The notes beneath the pieces are model-generated. The model saw only the letters and a program-made list of their open reading frames with translations, had not been told where the DNA came from and made no database searches. 64,000 nt of DNA from NCBI RefSeq assembly GCF_016863195.1, contig NZ_BOOK01000029.1, forward strand, positions 1 through 64,000. The letters are read 5' to 3'. This stretch comes from Paraplanobispora takensis (GTDB lineage Bacteria > Actinomycetota > Actinomycetes > Streptosporangiales > Streptosporangiaceae). Within the stretch, counting starts at the first letter, position 1. Each line of letters begins with the position of its first letter. The translations under genes were made by a program, and so were the position numbers. Below are positions 59,789 through 64,000 of the stretch, piece by piece.

Positions 59789-61330
59789 TCACTCGCGGAA
59801 CCAGGCCGTGCCGCCGCCGGCCACCGTCCCGGGAGGCGCGTCCTCGGAGGCGAGCACCGGCACGCCCCGGCCGGTCCGGTACGGCTCGTCGCCGAAGACG
59901 GTCACGCAGACCATGCCGCCGCGCCGGAAGGCCAGGACGTCCTCGCGGCCGGTGGGCAGCCACTCCAGCGGGCCCTCGAAGCCCGGGCGCGCCAGCAGGG
60001 CGTCGCGGTGCAGGCGCCAGGTCGAGCCGTCCCGCTCGATCTGCTCCTCGACGGCGAATTCGCCGAACCAGGAGGGCTGGGGCAGCCAGGTCTCCTGCGC
60101 GCAGGAGAAGCCGAACGACGGTCCCTGCGCGGTCCAGGGCAGTGGGACCCGGCAGCCGTCACGGCCGTGCTCGGTCCCTCCGGAGCGGAACCAGGTGGGG
60201 TCCTGCCGGGCCTCGTCGGGCAGGTCGAGCACCTCGGGAAGACCGATCTCCTCGCCCTGGTACAGGTAGACCGAGCCGGGCAGCGCCAGTACCAGCAGCG
60301 CCGCGGCGCGGGCCCGCCGCACGCCCAGTTCCACGTCCACGACGCCGCGCGGGCGGGTGTCCGGGCCGCCGGTGCGGGTGACCAGGCCGAAGCGGCTCAC
60401 CGCCCGGTGGACGTCGTGGTTGGCGAGCGTCCAGGTGATCACGGCCCCGGTGGATACGATCTCCTGCAGCCCCCGGTCGATGGAGGCGCGGAAGCGGGCG
60501 GCCTCCCACGGGCAGACGAGCAGGTCGAAGTAGAACGCCTGCTGGAGCTCGTCGGGCCGCAGATAGAGCGCCAGGTCGCCCACCGTCGGCACCCAGATCT
60601 CCCCGACGAGTGTGCGGCCGCAGGCGTCGGCGAGCTTGCGCCAGCGGCGCAGCACCTCGTGCACCTCGGGCTGGTTCTGGGCGAGGATGTTGTACTCGGG
60701 ATGGTGCGGCCAGTCGGGCAGGTCGGGGTGCTTGAACAGCATGTGGACCACGTCGATGCGGAAGCCGTCCACGCCCCGGTCGAACCAGAAGCGCAGCACG
60801 TCCTCGAAGTAGTCGCCCACCTCGGGGTTGCGCCAGTTGAAGTCGGGCTGGCCGGGGTCGAAGCTGTGCAGGTACCACTGGTCGTCCACCCGGGTCCAGG
60901 CCGGGCCGCCGAAGACCGACTGCCAGTTGTTGGGCGGCTCGTCGCCGCGGCCGGGCCGGAAGACGAACCGCTCCCGCGCGGCCGGGTCGCCGGCCAGGGC
61001 CTGCCGGAACCAGGGATGCTCGACCGAGCAGTGGTTGGGCACCAGGTCCATGAACACCTTCAGACCGCGCTCGTGGGCGTCGGACAGCAGCCGGTCGAAG
61101 GCCGCCAGGCCGCCGTAGCGGGCGTCGATGTCGGTGTAGTCGGCCACGTCGTAGCCGTGGTCGGCGCCGGGGGAGGGATAGCACGGGTTGAGCCAGATCC
61201 CGTCGACGCCCAGCGAGGTCAGATAGTCCAGCCGGGCCCGCAGCCCGTCCAGGTCGCCGACGCCGTCGCCGTCGGCGTCGCTGAACGAGCGCAGGTACAC
61301 CTGGTAGATGACGGCCTCACGCCACCACAT
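59789..61330 (-). CDS. Alpha-glucosidase, GH13 family (oligo-1,6-glucosidase/trehalose-degrading type)
   Basis: 513 residues, (beta/alpha)8 barrel of GH13 subfamily 23/30-like enzymes. Family regions: DGIWLNPCYPSPGADHGYDV, MDLVPNHCS, nucleophile Asp in GFRIDVVH, acid/base Glu in LVGEIWVPT, and LANHDVHR with the transition-state Asp. No signal peptide, so cytosolic use of imported alpha-glucosides. ATG 61330 follows AAGGGGGA. Single gene; no sugar transporter adjacent. Confidence 0.9.
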   Translation of the reverse strand: MWWREAVIYQVYLRSFSDADGDGVGDLDGLRARLDYLTSLGVDGIWLNPCYPSPGADHGYDVADYTDIDARYGGLAAFDRLLSDAHERGLKVFMDLVPNHCSVEHPWFRQALAGDPAARERFVFRPGRGDEPPNNWQSVFGGPAWTRVDDQWYLHSFDPGQPDFNWRNPEVGDYFEDVLRFWFDRGVDGFRIDVVHMLFKHPDLPDWPHHPEYNILAQNQPEVHEVLRRWRKLADACGRTLVGEIWVPTVGDLALYLRPDELQQAFYFDLLVCPWEAARFRASIDRGLQEIVSTGAVITWTLANHDVHRAVSRFGLVTRTGGPDTRPRGVVDVELGVRRARAAALLVLALPGSVYLYQGEEIGLPEVLDLPDEARQDPTWFRSGGTEHGRDGCRVPLPWTAQGPSFGFSCAQETWLPQPSWFGEFAVEEQIERDGSTWRLHRDALLARPGFEGPLEWLPTGREDVLAFRRGGMVCVTVFGDEPYRTGRGVPVLASEDAPPGTVAGGGTAWFRE

Positions 61331-61523
61331 GGGTTTCCCCCTTCAGAGCCCCGGACGGTATCCGCAGGGGTTCCTCCCCTCCCGCGCGGATCATATCCAC
61401 CCGTATCCACGGCGCTCCGTCCCAGGCGGCTGCGGGTGGGAGACCTACGGCCGCCCCCGCCCGAGAGGGCGCCGCACGCCCGGCCGGGGAGACCTCGCAC
61501 GCCCGGCCGGGGAACGGCCGGGG

Positions 61524-62417
61524 TCAGCCGATGATCTGCAGCAGCCCGCGCCCGCGGTCGGCGGCCTTCTCGCTCAGGCTCTGCAGCCGCTCGCCCGAAG
61601 GGCTGAGCACCACCAGCGTGTTGGCGGGCGAGCCCGCGACGCGGACCACCAGGCGGCCGTCCTTCAGATAGCGGGCGCCCAGCAGCCTGCCCCTGACGGG
61701 GACGGCGATCTTCTTGCCGGTCGTCGTGTCGTAGACCGACGGGGTGAAGGACAGCGGCCAGGAGCCGTCCCCGGCGTCCGCGTTCGCGCCGATCGCGTTG
61801 ACCACGACGCGGCGGCCGTCGGGGGACAGGCTCTCCACGTGGTTGGCGAGCTTGACGCCGGGCGCCTTCCTGGAGACGCGCGAGCCGGTGTCCAGCAGGT
61901 GGACGCCCACGGTGTCACCGGCGTATCCGGCCAGGGTGCGGCCGTCGGCCGACCAGGTCAGGTGGCAGGGGCCCAGGGTCGTGCCGAGCCTGCCCAGTCC
62001 CTTGCCCCCGGCGCCGACCACGGCGACGGCCGTGCGCTCGGCCGAGCCGGCCAGCGGGAAGGCGATCCGCCTGGAGTCGGCCGACCAGGCGGGGGTCATA
62101 CACGGGCCCCCGGCGGCCGCGCCCTTGGCGACGATCTTGTCGGTGGCCTTGCCGCCGTCGAGGCCGGAGACGTGCAGCCGGCCCTTGCCGTCGATCCAGG
62201 CGACCTTCCTGCCGTCGGGGGAGGCGGAGAACTGCCCGGTGAGCGAGGCGCCGCGCGCCGTCCACAGCGTGCGGCCGCCGGAGAACACCCGCATGTCATT
62301 GCCATAGCTGAGGTAGACGCCCTTGCCGGTCAGCGGCGCCGGGGCGGCGGCCTGTGCCGGAACGGCGGCGGTGGTCACGGCGAGTGCGGCGCCGGCGGCC
62401 AGAGCCCAGTACTTCAC
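61524..62417 (-). CDS. Secreted beta-propeller (TolB/WD40-like) protein
   Basis: About 297 residues: signal peptide (KYWALAAGAALAVTTAAVPA, cleavage near AQA) and repeated propeller strands (SASPDGRKVAWIDGKGRLHV, TPAWSADSRRIAFPL, TWSADGRTLAGYAGD, SLSPDGRRVVVNAIG). No catalytic motif. GTG 62417 was chosen because AGGAGA is 6 nt upstream and the signal peptide then starts properly; the frame is open to 62435. Function unknown. Confidence 0.8.
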   Translation of the reverse strand: MKYWALAAGAALAVTTAAVPAQAAAPAPLTGKGVYLSYGNDMRVFSGGRTLWTARGASLTGQFSASPDGRKVAWIDGKGRLHVSGLDGGKATDKIVAKGAAAGGPCMTPAWSADSRRIAFPLAGSAERTAVAVVGAGGKGLGRLGTTLGPCHLTWSADGRTLAGYAGDTVGVHLLDTGSRVSRKAPGVKLANHVESLSPDGRRVVVNAIGANADAGDGSWPLSFTPSVYDTTTGKKIAVPVRGRLLGARYLKDGRLVVRVAGSPANTLVVLSPSGERLQSLSEKAADRGRGLLQIIG

Positions 62418-62560
62418 GGACGATCTCCTCATCAACGGTAGATATCGGTGGTTAGAACCCTGGAAGGGAAGAAAGGTTCACCGATCGTCCGGGAATTGTC
62501 CCAACCGAAACCTGGGACGGCGGAGAGGCGCCGGAGCCGGGGCCGGAAGCAGGGCCGGGG

Positions 62561-64000
62561 TCAGCGGGTGACCGGCAGAACGGCCTCCACGACCGTGCCG
62601 CCGCCGGGAGCCGGCGCGATCACGCACGTCCCGCCCAGCTCGGTGGCGCGCTCGCGCATCGAGATCAGGCCGATGCCGGAGCGGGCCTCCTCGGGCAGCC
62701 CCCGCCCGTCGTCGGTGATCCGGATCGCGAGCAGGCGCTCCTCTCGCCGCAGCGAGACCGTCGCCGAGTGAGCCCGCGCGTGCTTGCGGACGTTGGTGAG
62801 CGCCTCCTGCGCGATCCGGTAGGCGGCCACCTCGGCCGCCGCGGGCAGGTCGGACAGGTCCCCCTCGGCCTCCACCGTGACCGGGAGACCGCCCTCGGCC
62901 GCCAGGCCCCGTACGGCTCCCGCCAGGCCGAGCTCGTCCAGGGTGGGCGGGCGCAGGCCGTACACCAGCTCCCTGATCTCCTGGCCGACCGCGTCCATCC
63001 CGCCGCGCAGGTCGAGCAGGAGCCGGTCGGCCGAGGCGGGCGCGGTGCGCAGGCTGATCCGGGCCATGTTGATCGCCATGGCCATGTCGGCCAGCGCGTG
63101 GCCCAGGCCGTCGTGCAGGTCACGGCGCAGGCGGCGGCGCTCCTCCTCGCGGGCGGTCAGGATGCGCTCGCGCGAGCGCTGCAGGTCGGCGGTCATCCGT
63201 ACGGCGTGCACCACGTCGGCGACGTACGGCGTGACCACGGCGATCAGCCGGTCGTTGTGGGCGGCGGCGAACCTGCGCGGCCCCGGCGGGCCGAGCAGCA
63301 GCCGGCCGACCGGCTCGCCGTGCCAGACCAGCCGGACCACCCGGGGCGCCGGCCCCAGCGTGCCGAGCTCCACCCGCCGGCTCGCCAGGTCGCGCACCTC
63401 GACCGCGACCCCGGTGACGCCGAGCCCGTCGCGGATCACCGCGGCGACGGCGCCCAGCGCGCCCGCGGGCTCGGCCTCGCCGACCTGCCGGGCCAGCCGG
63501 GCGGCCAGGACGGCGGGGTCGCCGTGCGTGCCGTACATGAGCCGGTCGACCAGGCGCCGCAGCCGGTTGCGCAGCGGGTGGAAGAACACCCCGGCGACCA
63601 GCGCGGCGGCCAGGCCGCCGATCCGGTCGTAGCCGGACAGGAACACCCCGGCCACGGCGCCCGCGCCGAAGTAGACCAGGCTGACCGCGGCGACCAGCCC
63701 CGCGGCGACGAAGGCGCGGCTGACCACGGTGTCGATGCCGTACAGCCGGTAGCGCAGCGCGGCGAAGGCGATCGCGACGGCGGTGATGGCGGTCCACAGC
63801 GTGGACATCGGCCACCAGTCCGTCCCACCGATCAGGAAGAAGGTGTAGACGGCGAAAGCGGACATCGGCCAGGCGATCTGGCGCCGCCCGGCCGGGTCGG
63901 CCCGGCGGAAGCGCATCACCAGGGAGATCACGGCCACCACGACGAGCCCCACGAGGATCGCCTGGATGACCGCCTGCACGGTGCCGGCGTGGAAGGCGAG
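62561..64000 (-). CDS. Sensor histidine kinase, NarL family (partial, N-terminus outside window)
   Basis: At least 479 residues in frame to the window edge. Hydrophobic helices in the N-terminal part (ILVGLVVVAVISLVMRF and after), a GAF-like region (about 185-290), HisKA_3 with phospho-acceptor His in REEERRRLRRDLHDGLGHAL, and HATPase (AYRIAQEALTNVRKHARAHS, DDGRGLPEEARSGIGLISMR). The frame stays open past GTG 63979, so the true start lies beyond 64000. No response regulator is visible in the window. Confidence 0.85.
   Translation of the reverse strand, partial: LAFHAGTVQAVIQAILVGLVVVAVISLVMRFRRADPAGRRQIAWPMSAFAVYTFFLIGGTDWWPMSTLWTAITAVAIAFAALRYRLYGIDTVVSRAFVAAGLVAAVSLVYFGAGAVAGVFLSGYDRIGGLAAALVAGVFFHPLRNRLRRLVDRLMYGTHGDPAVLAARLARQVGEAEPAGALGAVAAVIRDGLGVTGVAVEVRDLASRRVELGTLGPAPRVVRLVWHGEPVGRLLLGPPGPRRFAAAHNDRLIAVVTPYVADVVHAVRMTADLQRSRERILTAREEERRRLRRDLHDGLGHALADMAMAINMARISLRTAPASADRLLLDLRGGMDAVGQEIRELVYGLRPPTLDELGLAGAVRGLAAEGGLPVTVEAEGDLSDLPAAAEVAAYRIAQEALTNVRKHARAHSATVSLRREERLLAIRITDDGRGLPEEARSGIGLISMRERATELGGTCVIAPAPGGGTVVEAVLPVTR

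Overview
The window is about 70% GC DNA from an actinomycete. Order Streptosporangiales (Streptosporangium, Nonomuraea, Sphaerisporangium-like) is my best guess from protein style, not a demonstrated placement. Supporting signs are a mycothiol-dependent enzyme, F420-dependent NADP reductase, PknB-type kinase, a DUF397 remnant, many GTG starts and many apparently leaderless genes. I saw no tRNA, rRNA, CRISPR array, insertion sequence or phage module.

Layout. 0-4 kb: a cobalamin-riboswitch operon for corrinoid uptake and salvage (btuF/btuC/btuD-like, cbiZ). 4-9 kb: a CGNR regulator divergent from a mycothiol-dependent enzyme, then hydantoinase/oxoprolinase genes. 9-12.7 kb: a membrane pseudoprotease coupled to a Ser/Thr kinase. 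12.8-17.4 kb: a two-component system, an MFS exporter and a membrane protein, with two copies of a ~75-bp regulatory element. 17.4-20.3 kb: glutamate dehydrogenase, an APH-family kinase, DUF2267. 20.3-25 kb: a streptogramin-type resistance locus (virginiamycin B lyase plus ABC-F protein behind an upstream leader ORF, divergent TetR), then a small Cys-rich protein behind a structured leader. 25-30.4 kb: an uncharacterised DUF6421/SDR/threonine-aldolase trio running into a tryptophanyl-tRNA synthetase with a textbook Trp attenuator. 30.4-38.6 kb: DUF3467, DUF305, DUF3105, alanine dehydrogenase, a collagen-like/SecD-head/excalibur membrane protein, a purine permease and an orphan xanthine dehydrogenase subunit. 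38.6-39.75 kb: decayed DNA including an AfsR-like pseudogene. 39.75-41.3 kb: a 48-residue secreted peptide gene divergent from an XRE-TPR regulator, a candidate peptide-signalling pair. 41.3-64 kb: CopC and CopD-CtaG, methionine aminopeptidase, cyclase and LysR, npdG, MocR with a Cys/Met PLP enzyme, a threonine dehydratase-like enzyme, panB, two MFS exporters (one with TetR and a compound operator), NAD synthetase, a GH13 glucosidase, a secreted propeller, and a sensor kinase cut by the window end.

The most promising undescribed biology is, in order: (1) the secreted peptide/XRE-TPR pair at 39.75-41.3 kb; (2) the leader ORF overlapping a CTG-started ABC-F gene translationally coupled to virginiamycin B lyase at 20.3-23.0 kb, with two mutually exclusive RNA pairings; (3) the Trp attenuator with a leaderless leader peptide at 29.2 kb, matching the logic known for auxiliary antibiotic-resistant TrpRS genes; (4) the DUF6421 enzyme trio. 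All functional assignments come from reading the sequence; no database search was run.
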